Shown: positions 15,101 to 25,000 of the stretch, one piece after another
Numbering within the stretch: the first letter of the stretch is position 1
Layout of the letters: each line of letters starts with the position of its first letter
NCBI GenBank assembly: GCA_948146395.1
Contig: OX411545.1
Span: forward strand, 23,267,526 to 23,331,525
Reading direction: 5' to 3'
Source of the DNA: Fragum whitleyi
Lineage: Eukaryota; Mollusca; Bivalvia; Cardiida; Cardiidae
Length of the DNA stretch: 64,000 nt
Translations under genes and position numbers: made by a program
Notes under the pieces: generated by a model
Databases searched by the model: none
The model's input: the letters and a program-made list of their open reading frames with translations, nothing else
What the model was told of the DNA's origin: nothing

Positions 15101-18100
15101 AATGTTAAGACAGACTTAAGGCTTAGTGGCTGGTAGATCATAGGTCAAATTCAAATGATAAATGAGGCTGTGTGTAACATTTCCAACAATTTCTAGAGAT
15201 CACCAAGTAAAGGCTCTGACCAGTTTGTGCATATGCATATTCTGACCGAAGTCTTCACTAGTTGTGATTTGCTCAACTATGAGAATTACCTCTAGTAATC
15301 ATTTTTGAAAATTTAACATTTCAAAGTGTCATTGCAACACTACTGTACATGCCTATAAATATTTAGGCACTTACAATAGTGTTGCACTGATCTTGATTTT
15401 AACCTTCTGAATGAATAATTTGCAAATTTTGGGGACATTTTAACCAGTCTGACACAAGTTTTTTCCCCACCATAGAAAAAGAACATGAATTACGCAGTTT
15501 TGGCTAAGATCAGACTGCTCATATTATATGCAGGCTGTTGCAGAGCTACAGATAGAGGGGGTGTTTTGGATATCAAATCAGATTATTTTAATCATACTTC
15601 CACAAATCCTTTATTGTGGGTACTCATTGAAATTGTCTCGTCAAGACAATTCAAATGAGTACCCACAACATGGGGTTTCAAAAGGCAATAGAGATTTTAG
15701 ACTGGAATTACCCCCTCTTATCTGTACCTCTGCTGTTTATCTGTCTAAACTTAGTCCGGCTCATGACATGAGAAAAATGGAAGGTTGCTAAGTCAAATCC
15801 CAGGTGAGTCACTTGTCGTTCAGGTTTTTCCTTAGGCAAAATGTTTCAGAGCCCCCCCCCCCCCCCCCCTTCCTCCCCCCTTTCCCAGTTAAAGCCAGCA
15901 ATCACATGATTAAGTAAACTTCATTGTGATATGACATAAGATTGTTAAAAGTGATGTTAAACACAAATTTAAAAAAAAAATCAAACTCACAACCCAGGCT
16001 CTCTGGTCAGGTACATGCCCTAGGGCCCTAGCATTATAAGTAATGTTATCTGTCAATACAACATGACAGTTCATTTATTTAAAATTGCTGTAACCCCAGG
16101 GCCTTGTGGGGGCCTGGCAAATTTGGTATTAATTATGTGTTACATGACATTGATACTATAGGGAATATCAAACAACAATAAACATGTAATTAAATATTTA
16201 GATAACTGTTGTTCTACTCGGCCTGTTCAGTAGCCAAATGATTAATCCATTATCAGGCAGTCTGGAATATGGATGAAGCAAATAAGCTGTTAACCCTTTG
16301 CTGTTTAATCCCTGCTTTTTACGTGCCTGTGATTTTATGATTGAGAAAACATTGTGAAAAAAGAAGAAATTGCTTCTGACAAGCAATTTCTTCTTTTTCC
16401 ACTTACTTTTCTACCCTACTGAATGGTTATTTTTCAAATTAAATCCACTTTCAATTTTCTTCTGCAAAACCTTTGAATTTGGCCAGTCAAAATTTTGTAA
16501 AACAGGAAAGGGTTAAGGGAAACATTGCTTGAAAAGGAGAAATTGCTCTTGGCAGTCTCTTCCAGTCTGTTTTGCATTAGTGACCTGAAAAGGGAGCACC
16601 TGGGTAGTGCATGAAGTGTTGACACCAGTCAGACTGCGAAAATTTCACAGGCTGAATAGGGTCAAGGTTTTTTTCACACTGAATTGATTTTCTGAATTTA
16701 GCCTGATAAATCTACCTTCCTTTCGAAGAATTTTTGAAATTAGACCACTTGTTGATCTATGCTGGACCCAATCTCATTTTCAAGACATTTACAGAGTTCC
16801 CAAGTGGTCCCTTTTTGCGTGAAGGGTTACATTTATATTCGAATGCATCTTATTTTCTGAAGCTGGATCAGTCCTTGATTTTTATTCGCCAACATCGATA
16901 GATAAATTAAATATTATTAAGACTAAATCAAAACAAAACAAATATGTTAAAATGCTCATAAAATCTAGGAAAAAAAACTTTGAATTTGTGTCGTACAATA
17001 GACAACTTATTATTATTTTTTGTTACTTATTAGTAGAAAACTAACTTTGTTTCTAAAATACTCAATTGATATACTAGATAACTAGAATATAGCACTGGAA
17101 TATAAATTTTGTAAATCTCAAGAAAAAATACCACATTCCATTGATTCAAAATGTTTACCAAAGGGCATAAATGCCTGCTGACTTTTTATATGAAAAGAAA
17201 AGATAAAAAGAAAAATATTGGTATTCTCTATAAAACCCTGAACAATGTAAAAATAAGCTCTACTAGGGGACAACAATGGCCCCAGATTGGTTCCCTACAG
17301 TCAGTCTGATCAGCTGTATTGATCTTATTTACACTAAGATGAAATAAAAGCTAATTACTCCTGACCCCCAACCCCTACAAATAGATTAGGGGTGATAGGC
17401 CTAGTTAAGTAATGATAAATTAATCCCTTTGTGTTGCCCTTTTGTTGTCTGATGTTGAATATGTTCAAAGTACATCAACAGTATTAGTCTAGAACCAAAC
17501 ATACATCAACAGTATTACCATTTGCTAAAACAGACCTGTCCTGCATTCAGGAAGACATTACCATGCAAACTTTTTGTAAATTTCATCCCGCTTTGCATGT
17601 GCAAAGCAGGGTGTAATTTGCAAACAGTGTGCATGGTTTTGTCAACCTGAATGCAGGGCAGGGTTCTTGTTTGCCAAGTTAACTAAATCAATGTTCAACT
17701 TTGGAACTTCATTGAACAGAATCCATCTGCTAAAGCTTAGACATACATAATGATATACAACAAATGCAGATCCAGGTTTTCTGTAAACAGGGGTTTGAAC
17801 ATACAATTGGGGAAGAGGAGTCATAACACTTTCAGTAACCAATTTTGAAATAATTTCCCATAAAAATGAAATAAGTAGGCTTTTTAGGGAGTTTCCTTGG
17901 ACCCCCTGAAATCCCTTTGGATCTGCAACTGGACATTTGTCTTAAAGGATCAACTGTAAGATCGAAGATTGGTGTTTGTCGATACCTCCTGCCAAAGCAG
18001 GAATATTCTGGGATCAGTATGACAAGGGTTAATCATAATTGAAATTCTAACCACATATGATTTAAATTGTCCATTTATCATTATAGATAGAGTAATACTA

Positions 18101-21100
18101 AGTATGCCTTTGAATTATGATTTGTTATTCGAAAATCATTGTCATGATAAATTATTTGTTTTATTGGAAGTAAAAATACTCTAATTCTGTCATCACTTTG
18201 CCTTTATTACAATGACAAAAGCCTGAATTTGTTTATCTTAGCTGTTTCTTCTGTAATCAATTGGCTGTAAACAGAATCAAAATATTCTTACATTTTATTG
18301 GCATTTGTTAAATTGTAAATTCTGTTGATTGCAATTATTGGATAAATTCTTTGTCATCAATATTTTTGACCACTGATTGGTAAAAAATGAACAAGAGAAA
18401 ACTTGTTAATGGACTAAATAGAAAGAAAGAAAAAATGTGTGAACATGCAATAAATTTTTACTACCTTTAATGAAAACATGAAACATTGGAGGCGATGACA
18501 CATGTTCTTTAGTGAAACACAAAAAGATTCTTTACAACCTTGAATCAGAATTTACTTTGGCAACAGTCTGCCTCAAATATTTTATTTTGTTGTTAATTGA
18601 ATATTATCATGTTGATGAATGCAGTTTACTAAAAAAGGCCTCAATGATTTTGTAGATTGTTGCCAGCTACCGTATTGCTCCTAATAAATGCTCCTGGGAG
18701 CATTATACATAACATATCCAGAGAGCTTTTATTAAGTATGTATTTTCTGATTTAAAAATCATTAAAATTGATGTCTTTAAGGCCCTTTTCCCTTTAATTT
18801 GAGATGATTTCCTCTAAACAATCATTTATATGATTGTTTAGAGGAAATTCATCTCAAAGTAGAGAAGAAGTTTCAAAAAGTTTCTAAAATTTAGGCATTT
18901 GAAGTGGGTTTTCTAAGTAAAATTAGGGGTGCTACTTTTAGGGAGGGTGCTATTATTAGAAGAAAAACATTTTTTCTGTTTTTCTTGAATTGATAATTAG
19001 GCTGAATTTGCAAGAGAAAAAAATATGTGTAATTAGATTTGAATGTTTCAAAGTTACTTAATCTGTATTAGGTATCATGACTATTAATGGACCATTTCAG
19101 CAATTGCATCCGTTATCAAAGGCCCTTCACCAAAAGCAAAGCCTGTTAAAATTGGATGACTTTGCTTTAGGAATTTTGACTATATGGTCAATTTTTGCAA
19201 GACAGGCAACATATCTAAATGCGTTCAATCAAAATCATTGTCCAAAAGTGCATTTAAGAAACTTAAATCTCCCAAGCTACTCCTTCTTCATGCAAACAGA
19301 GTTTCTTGTTGAATACAAGTTCTTACTGTAATTGGGTTTTAGTATGTGTTTAATTATGACTGACTTTTTGTAAGGTTTCTTACAATCATCTGTTGAAAAT
19401 GCCTGTTGTAAAAATTGGATGACTTTGCTTTAGGAATTTTGACTATATGGTCAATTTTTGCAAGACAGGCAACATATCTACTGAATGCGTTCAATCAAAA
19501 TCATTGTCCAAAAGTGCATTTAAGAAACTTAAATCTCCCAAGCTACTCCTTCTTCATGCAAACAGAGTTTCTTGTTGAATACAAGTTCTTACTGTAATTG
19601 GGTTTTAGTATGTGTTTAATTGTGACTGACTTTTTGTAAGGTTTCTTACAATCATCTGTTGAAAATGCCTGTTGTAAAAATTGGATGACTTTGCTTTAGG
19701 AATTTTGACTATATGGTCAATTTTTGCAAGACAGGCAACATATCTAAATGCGTTCAATCAAAATCATTGTCCAAAAGTGCATTTAAGAAACTTAAATGTC
19801 CCAAGCTACTCCTTCTTCATGCAAACAGAGTTTCTTGTTGAATACAAGTTCTTACTGTAATTGGGTTTTAGTATGTTTTTAATTATGACTGACTTTTGGT
19901 AAGGTTTTTTACAATCATCTGTTGAAAATGCCACGTCAGCCAACAAAGGTTTTGGATCAATGATGATGATGATTAAATCAATACCTTACTGGAGTGTCTG
20001 AATATTGGAAATAAAGACAAATAACTGTATCGGTTAACACATTTGGCGTGAGACAGATATCGACAGATGTAACCCAACTCTAAAGAACAGTTATTGATTC
20101 AGGCTCTTGGTGACATAAGTGCCCAATTAGGGGGATTGAATAATGTGACTTTTGACACAAGTCTTCCTTCTTAAAGTCTTAGAGGTTCTTAAATGGTAAT
20201 GCAATTCTCACTTTCTTATCACCACATTGACACTTTTATATTTTGGTGATTATGACTGGATATCATGGTCGATTCTTTAACCCTTGTCATGCTGAACCCG
20301 GAATGTTCTTGCTTTGGCAGGAGCTGTAGACAAACATCAGTCTGCTTATTATGTGCAGTCTGATTATGACTGGATATCATGGTCGATTCTTTAACCCTTG
20401 TCATGCTGAACCCGGAATATTCCTGCTTTGGCAGGAGCTATAGACAAACATCAGCCTGCACATTATGTGCAGTCTGATGTTAGTCTACACCACCTGTTGC
20501 TCACTTTCAATCCAAAATTGTCAATAGAATTATTTTTTCAAATACAAATCGACCAATACTTGGTACTTCCAGTGCTTTTTGCCCATTGATTTTAATGCAA
20601 ATTTTTAGCCAAAATTTATTCAGCGTGACAAGGGTTAATGGACATTTTTCACTGAATCTTTTAGCTTAACCCTTATCCTGCTGAACTTAATATTTGTTCC
20701 ATATAGGCAGCCAATTTTGGCAACATTTCTACCTGTCTAGCTCAAGTTTCAGCCACAGTTATCAAGTGTAATTCAGGTAGATAAGGCTCAGATCAGACTG
20801 AAGGTATTTTCAGGCTGATCTTAGTCTAAACTGTCTGCCAAAGATTTGTATAAATTTGGGAGGGGAGTCAATTGAACCTGGTGACAATGAAATAGAATAC
20901 CAACATCTCAATCAACAATAATTTGACCCTCCCCCTTCCCTCCCTGCCCCCCAAAAAATGGATAAGGCCAGAAATAATTAAAATGACATTTATTTATATT
21001 GACACAAGTTTACAAACCTTCCACCTGCAGTTGTCTAAAATTCACACTGTCCCCTGATCAATCGGTGATTTCACGGGCTAGCTTGTAAACGAATCGAGGC

Positions 21101-23403
21101 AACTACTTCGTGTTGACTGGTCATTTTGTGCATTCAATACCATTCTAAGCACCTTCCCTTACCTACTCATCGTGGATACTTAGAACGGTATCTGAATCAA
21201 GTACCAATCAGAAACTTGAAAATGCTGATTTATATCACAATTTTGAAATTCCCCCAATAACCAAACTGAACTGTACTATGTCTGTTTATGATTATATCCA
21301 TGCTTAATGCTGTAAACATTACTGGGTGAATAAAGGTTATGTTATGTTATTATTTAAGGCTTTTCCATATCAACAACTTTTTTACCTTGGATCAGAAATC
21401 AGAATAACAATAAAGATCAATTTTCACTATTTCATTTGAAAATACTTGAAAGAAAATTTGCCCTTATTTGAACTTAAACTGTTTGATGTCTTAAGAAGTT
21501 GCCCAATATTACATTGCCTGAAAATGGCTAGAGGGTATGGTAGATCTTTTGAGTGTTACTTGTTGAAAATGGACATTAAAGACAGGAGATTGTATGGGGG
21601 AATTATCACCTACACCATTAAAATGTTATCTGACCTTATCTGGGGTGTATGCAATTTGTACAAACTTTTAATTTGGTCTTAAAATTACAGGTTGATTAAA
21701 TGATAGACTTTGTAATTGTGTGAAGTCATATGTCGAACTAAACAATAGTATACACACCACCTTCAATAATAAATCAAAGGTTTGACTTTTATAAACACTT
21801 TTTTTCACACTAAGCAACACATTGATGGTCATTGTTATTATGAAGAAATGGTTATTGATATGATATCCAAAGATAAAATTACCACCCAAAAGAAATGATT
21901 TTAGAAAACATTCAAAATGTTATTTTTTTCTTCCACACTTATCATTAAATAGGCTGATCGCAGTACCAGGCAACAAAATTATATACAGGTTGAAATTCAA
22001 AGATTTTGCACAATTCACTTGTTAAGTGATCAAATTTGAGAGAAAAAATTCTAAGGCAGAGAAAAACATTGTCTAGATTAAATAAATTGCTTATTGCTAG
22101 CAACTTTCTATTATTTTTTCTTCACACTCCTTACACTGTTCACAGCAAAATCTTGCTGCACATAAATTTAACAGGCTGACAATATAGACTGAAATGAGCC
22201 TGCAGAACCATGCAGTCTGAGTGGTGCCTACACTGTCTGCTTTCTACTCAATTATTGAGGGGAACTTAAGCAAAACTGGTTGAAATGCCCCCAAAATTGG
22301 CAATTTGTTTGAAACAAAATTTTGTTTAAACTGGGTATGGGTTTAGCCTTTTTAATTTGGACAAAATGGTGGGGTTGTTGGTTAATGGTTTAAGGGTAAA
22401 TGTGCTAAAAATTGTCTGGATCAAATCTTCTTTTCTCTCCAAGAAAACATAAGAAAACTGTTACTATAGTGTGAGAGTACTGTTAAAGGATATAACAGGA
22501 TTAATCTGGATTAGATTGGCTTTAACAGTAGTGTGACTCAAACCACGCTCTTCACATACCAATAATGGCTTGATCCATTACCAGACGCCAAAAATTTTAG
22601 ACTTGTCCAAATTGAAAGAAGTTTCAAAAGAAATTTTGGAATAGATTTGAAACTGACCATGTGAGATTGCAAACTTTGTCAGAAATCTAGAAGAAGATGC
22701 TAGAAAAGGGAAATTGACTTCATTTAACACATTGCCATAAAATCCCCTAGACTTTTAACCATCACCTCCCTTGGAGAAAAAACTTCTGAAAACATTGTGG
22801 ACAATTAAGAAATTGCTTGTGACAAGCAATTTCTACATTGTCCACAATGTTTTCTGCCCGAAAAGAAAAAAAAATGAAACCCATTCAAACCCTGTAGGAA
22901 AAAAACTTCACAAAATATTGAGGAAAGTGAAGACATAGCAAATGACCCGTGGGTTTTCAGTCAAAAATTCAAGTTCCCTTTCTAGTCAAAAAAAAAATTA
23001 ATCTTTTTGTCTAAATTTGAAAATGATTCAAACAGAAATTTAGGTTTATGAGTGATTTTCGATAATCTTAGAGAGTCATGGAGAGTAAAAATGAGGAATT
23101 TTATTGTTGTTTTCTAAAAGTTTGATTAATGTAATACATTTTTTTTACCTTCAGAACTTGTCTGAGCTGGTTGGAAAACAACAGAAGATGAAATACTACC
23201 AACAAGCTAAAGACGGTAAATATGTCCGCATCTGCAAGTCTGACGCTTCCCTCGAGAACGAGTACCAGAAACAGGTGGACCGAATGCAGACCCTTGGAAA
23301 CATCGTTGATAGACTGAACCAAGAATATCCACACGCTCAGCCTGCATTGAGACGTGCCACTGTCAACATCAGTACTAAGATGGGGGATGATGAAAGTGTA
23401 TAA
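179..23403 (+). CDS. CCDC40: CCDC40, 3' part (12 coding exons, C-terminal ~703 residues)
   Basis: Spliced coding exons, read from GT-AG borders with matching phase: 179-319, 759-862, 2825-3068, 3512-3694, 4321-4566, 5416-5629, 7408-7577, 8284-8375, 9123-9311, 10622-10742, 11529-11687, 23155-23403 (stop TAA 23401-23403). They join without a frame break into 2112 nt (703 residues). The 5' end of the gene lies outside the window. The product is almost entirely charged heptad-like coiled coil. Landmarks are [16 protein letters not shown] in exon 2, [16 protein letters not shown] in exon 6, and a last exon with [10 protein letters not shown] and [11 protein letters not shown], which resemble the C-terminus of vertebrate CCDC40. 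CCDC40 works with CCDC39 as the molecular ruler of the 96-nm axonemal repeat and is needed for inner dynein arm and nexin-dynein regulatory complex placement (family knowledge). The donor after exon 3 is GTGCGT, weaker than the others. Identification by recall, not by search; another ciliary coiled-coil protein is unlikely. Confidence 0.9.
471..618 (+). mobile_element. 5'-truncated SINE with target-site duplication
   Basis: A SINE body (GCTGGAGGC..., AATACCAGGAA, TTAGGTGCTCCAGC, tail GAAAGCGGCTTTAAA then ATCA-type repeats) is bounded by a perfect 13-bp duplication TTCAATGGGTCAG at 458-470 and 619-631. It lies in the CCDC40 intron after exon 179-319 and lacks the tRNA-like head. Confidence 0.8.
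1150..1330 (+). mobile_element. Degenerate tRNA-like SINE
   Basis: TGAGTGGTAAGACACA and GGTTCAAATCC are spaced like A and B boxes, followed by about 120 bases of SINE-like body. Strongly decayed; no tail or duplication could be fixed. Confidence 0.35.
1580..1842 (-). mobile_element. TTAA MITE (piggyBac-like), degenerate
   Basis: The right end reads GGTTCAGCATGACAAGAGTTAA; the left end TTAGTTCAGAATAAA is decayed. It is inverted relative to the next element and shares its terminal TTAA. Confidence 0.5.
1839..2090 (+). mobile_element. TTAA MITE (piggyBac-like)
   Basis: TTAACCCTTGTCATGCTGAA at the left and TTCAGCATGACAAGGGTTAA at the right (2071-2090) are perfect inverted termini with TTAA on both sides. 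The interior GCCTGCACATATGTGCAGCC is a small palindrome shared by all copies. TTAA targets with CCCT ends are a piggyBac hallmark (established); no transposase is present. Confidence 0.75.
2106..2360 (-). mobile_element. Helentron-like element, family E
   Basis: TATGCCCCC starts the + strand left end, a partial GTCAGTCGGTCCG microsatellite follows, and the right end has GGGGGGCATAAATG. Same family as 6116-6356 and 56782-57080. Intron of CCDC40. Confidence 0.6.
5804..6020. repeat. 77-bp tandem duplication plus inverted third copy
   Basis: 5804-5880 and 5881-5957 are identical by eye. 5958-6020 is an inverted, partly diverged copy (CTCCCAACC...ACACTAAGTACATAT). Together a foldback whose one arm was doubled. 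CCDC40 intron. Confidence 0.75.
6116..6356 (-). mobile_element. Helentron-like element, family E
   Basis: Left end hairpin-like TATGCCCCCCTTTCAAAGAA then AGAGGGGGTAT, a decayed GTCGGTGGGTCAGTCC tract, and one body unit homologous to 2106-2360. Right end degenerate. A piece of the same family precedes it at 6027-6100. Confidence 0.55.
6467..6880. mobile_element. MITE with AACAACAAAAGCTATA foldback
   Basis: Homologous along its length to 57407-57830, including GGTAGATTATCACTTGATAA and a foldback AACAACAAAAGCTATATTTT / AAAATATAGCTTTTGCTGTT (6771-6833). Intron of CCDC40. Confidence 0.65.
8389..8653. mobile_element. TGTGACC MITE in a CCDC40 intron
   Basis: TATGTGACCCGTCATGCAAA on the left and TGTGAGGGGTCACATA on the right are inverted termini; the interior has TGGTCC-type inverted steps and TCTACCTTCCTGT. 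It begins 13 bases after the donor of exon 8284-8375. Confidence 0.65.
8834..9111 (-). mobile_element. Helentron-like element, family E-related, abutting a splice acceptor
   Basis: The + strand left end TATGCCCCA (8834-8842) pairs with right-end TGGGGCATT, and the right tip reads TCTTGT (9106-9111), the complement of ACAAGA. A short GTCCATTTATCTATCTGTCTG tract in the left part replaces the microsatellite. Only 11 bases separate the tip from CCDC40 exon 9123-9311. Confidence 0.6.
11041..11262 (+). mobile_element. tRNA-derived SINE, second type
   Basis: A head with A-box-like TGGCTAGCTCAGCAGGAAGG and B-box-like GAGTTTGAACCC is followed by a body ending GAAAGTGGCTTTAAAC. The same type of tail occurs in the other SINEs but the head differs. 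A degenerate - strand head of this type may lie at 15985-16040. Intron of CCDC40. Confidence 0.6.
11300..11457. repeat. GTAGTGGACC foldback element
   Basis: GTAGTGGACC on the left and GGTCTACTAG on the right. The central AGGTTTCCTAATGAAATCAT / ATGATTTCATTAGGAAACCT arms overlap around ATTAGGAAACC. Copies at 41521-41686 and 50611-50778. Lies 70 bases before CCDC40 exon 11529-11687. Confidence 0.6.
11729..11971 (+). mobile_element. TTAA MITE (piggyBac-like), diverged
   Basis: TTAATCCTTCTCATGCTGAA on the left and TTCAGCATAATTAGGGTTAA on the right, with the TGCACATTTGTGCAG core. Last intron of CCDC40, close to the donor. Confidence 0.65.
12394..12625 (+). mobile_element. Helentron-like element, family I (ACAAGAGCAC)
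   Basis: ACAAGAG at 12394-12400, a GCAC...GGTGC hairpin, then body with AAGTTTCAAGTGAATGCC shared with 53556-54190. The 3' end is not clear. Confidence 0.45.
13690..14700 (+). repeat. Degenerate tandem repeats
   Basis: GTTGAATTAATTTATGGAAT-like blocks followed by GGCCRTAAAAATGACA recur at 14096, 14442 and 14550, and ATAAAACTGTCATGGAGACA occurs at both 13695 and 14646. An old, diverged array. Confidence 0.5.
15328..15392. repeat. Short stem-loop element (GCCTATA core)
   Basis: GTGTCATTGCAACACTACTG pairs with the inverted right arm around TGCCTATAAATATTTAGGCA. Member of the dispersed stem-loop family best seen at 62939-63006. Confidence 0.55.
15612..15676. repeat. GGGTACTCATT foldback element
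   Basis: TTGTGGGTACTCATTGAAAT and its inverted partner TTCAAATGAGTACCCACAA flank a small TGTCTCGTCAAGACA palindrome. Other copies: 970-1032, 37552-37618 (CCNF intron), 43031-43092 and 54625-54690. Confidence 0.65.
15852..15890 (+). repeat. Poly-C tract
   Basis: A run of about 18-20 C followed by mixed C/T. Length may be unreliable in the assembly. Confidence 0.7.
16290..16516 (+). mobile_element. TTAA MITE, second family (CATTGTGGAAA foldback)
   Basis: TTAACCCTTTGCTGTTTAAT on the left, AAACAGGAAAGGGTTAA on the right. A central foldback AGAAGAAATTGCTT/AAGCAATTTCTTCT spans ~16359-16398. The TTAA and CCCTT ends again suggest piggyBac-type mobilisation. Confidence 0.7.
16579..16832. mobile_element. 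TGTGACC MITE
   Basis: Same family as 8389-8653: AGTGACCTGAAAAGGGAGCA on the left, TGGTCCCTTTTTGCGTGAAG near the right end, shared TCTACCTTCCTTT interior. Confidence 0.6.
18668..18968. mobile_element. TIR MITE with internal foldback
   Basis: TACCGTATTGCTCCTAATAA on the left and TTATTAGAAGAAAAAC on the right; an internal hairpin TTTCCTCTAAACAATCAT / ATGATTGTTTAGAGGAAA lies around 18810-18848. Confidence 0.6.
19140..19932 (+). repeat. Tandem triplication, unit 263-266 bp
   Basis: Marker TTGGATGACTTTGCTTTAGG starts at 19152, 19415 and 19681. The copies differ at only a handful of positions, so the event is recent. Open frames in the units are not conserved beyond the repeat and match nothing I know. 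Confidence 0.85.
20277..20638 (+). mobile_element. TTAA MITE (piggyBac-like) with a 114-bp internal duplication
   Basis: A complete copy lies at 20391-20638. A partial copy from 20277, together with the flank TATGACTGGATATCATGGTC, repeats the first part with period 114. Confidence 0.7.
21290..21350 (+). mobile_element. LINE-like 3' tail (GTTAT repeats)
   Basis: GGGTGAATAAAGGTTATG followed by tandem GTTAT units looks like the 3' end of a + strand LINE. Sequence upstream to about 20990 may be its 3' UTR; no protein remnant is recognisable. Confidence 0.35.
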
Positions 23404-23431
23404 GAACGTTGTTTATTAGATAAAGTATTTA

Positions 23432-23462
23432 AATAAATTTTAATAAATTATCAATTAATAAA
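23432..23462 (+). terminator. CCDC40 polyadenylation signals
   Basis: Three AATAAA hexamers (23432, 23442 and about 23457) lie within 60 bases of the CCDC40 stop codon, so the 3' UTR is probably very short. The true cleavage site is not visible from sequence alone. Confidence 0.6.
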
Positions 23463-23969
23463 AAATTGTAAATTATTATGAATGTGAAAAATAACAATTG
23501 CTCTCTGTGGTAATTTTTTTCCATACTTTCTTTCCATGTTTATGAGCTCACTAGATGATACTTTAAATAATATTGTCAAGGGCGTAACTACCATAACGCA
23601 CATTACACAAGTGCGTAATAGAAATAAATCTTCTTTCAAAAAAAGTTGGTGATGAATGATCATAACATAAAAACTACAGCTTATTCAAGCTGTAGTTACA
23701 GTATTTTGATTATTCACCAATGCTCAAATCATAGAAAAAGGGGAGCAGACGGAGGACATTCATCTTTTGTCACAGTCCACATATCACCTTTATCCTATAT
23801 ATTGAAACTCCCTATTTCGTTAACTGTTTTGCCCTCAGCCATTAAAATACAGTTTTGTAAAAAATTCTCTGATCTCTGAGCCTTCAATCTATTGTCATCT
23901 AATTCCGTCCACTTTTGTATTTATTTTTCCATTTTCTTATCACTGCCTGTCATGAATATTGTTAATATA

Positions 23970-24236
23970 TATGTGATCTGTCATGTAAAAAAGGACTCTC
24001 TTGGCTGTGCACAAAGTGTCAATTCTAGTCAGACTGTGCAGACTGTGCAGACTGACTAGGGTTGAAACTTTAAGCAATGTGCTTTTTTTCTGAATCTAGA
24101 ATGATCAATCTACCTTCCTGTAAAAGAATCTTTGAAATGCAACCTCTGGTTGACCTATACTGGACCCAATCTCTTTCTCAAATATTCATTTTACAGAGCT
24201 CTCAGATGGTCCCTTTCAGGTAATGGTTCACACATA
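23970..24236. mobile_element. TGTGACC MITE
   Basis: TATGTGATCTGTCATGTAAA on the left and GGTAATGGTTCACACATA on the right. Lies 0.6 kb after CCDC40. A further partial copy is at about 52965-53130. Confidence 0.6.
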
Positions 24237-24329
24237 TATTATAAGTCTCAATTAACAGAACCAAAAGTCTCCTCATTAGGATCTGGGCCAAAATTGTTCC
24301 TACCATTTTACAATGTTATTTGATTGGCC

Positions 24330-25000
24330 TAGTTGTCTAAAACACCTGCAGGCTACCTTGGCATGCACTTGACATGAAATAAAGTAAATAAACATTTGCA
24401 TGATAAATATCTACACATATATGTATAAGCTGCTGCTACCAGAAAGTAATGATTTAGACTGGTCTAAATTCAAAGAGATCGTATTTACATCAATTCAGAA
24501 GTTTGTCATCCTGTTGTTAATTAATTTGCATAATTAATAGAACCATTAATAAGGCCCCACTTGTTCCTGCTGGTTTACTGTGTTTAATTGTCAGTTTAGC
24601 CTGTCTAAAGCACCTGCAGTTTACCTCGGCATGCACTTGACATGACATAAAGTAAATAAACATCTACATGATAACTATCTACATGCATAAGATGTTATTT
24701 GTTAATAGTAAGTAATGATTAAGACTGGTAAAAATTCAGAAATGTTGCAGTTACAGCATTATGAAATTAGTTTATGACTAATTTTCATATTGCTCTAACT
24801 TTAACCTCTCTAAATTCAGATCAGTCTGAAGGATTGAATAATAAATTTGCATAATTACTGGCACTATTAATATGGGCCAACTTGCTCCAGCTGTTTTCCA
24901 GTGTTTATTTGTCAGTTTAGTCTGTCCAAAGCACCTGCAGTTTACCTTAGCATGCACTTGACATGACATAAAGTAAATAAACATCTTAACAAGAAGTAAA
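24330..25000 (+). repeat. Irregular tandem repeat, unit ~270-320 bp
   Basis: GCATGCACTTGACATGA followed by ATAAAGTAAATAAACAT occurs at 24361, 24629 and 24950. Older than the 19-kb array; units share about 70-80 bases well and the rest weakly. Confidence 0.65.

Larger units (their letters stand above)
11688..23154 (+). other. Giant last intron of CCDC40 (11.5 kb), repeat-filled
   Basis: The intron runs from the donor after exon 11529-11687 to the acceptor before 23155. All other CCDC40 introns in the window are below 2 kb. No extra exon is needed: the phase is 0 on both sides and the protein reads through as the family expects. Contents recognised: TTAA-flanked MITEs (11729-11971, 16290-16516, 20277-20638), degenerate tandem repeats (13690-14700), a 263-266 bp tandem triplication (19140-19932), foldbacks (15328-15392, 15612-15676), a TGTGACC MITE (16579-16832), a TIR MITE (18668-18968), a poly-C tract and a LINE-like tail near 21.3 kb. 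The stretches 16840-17940 and 21350-22560 hold nothing I can name. Confidence 0.85.

Noticed and set aside
19077..19597. Two near-identical open frames of 84 and 60 codons
   Set aside because: They are the same part of a tandemly repeated unit; no splice context and no recognisable domain.
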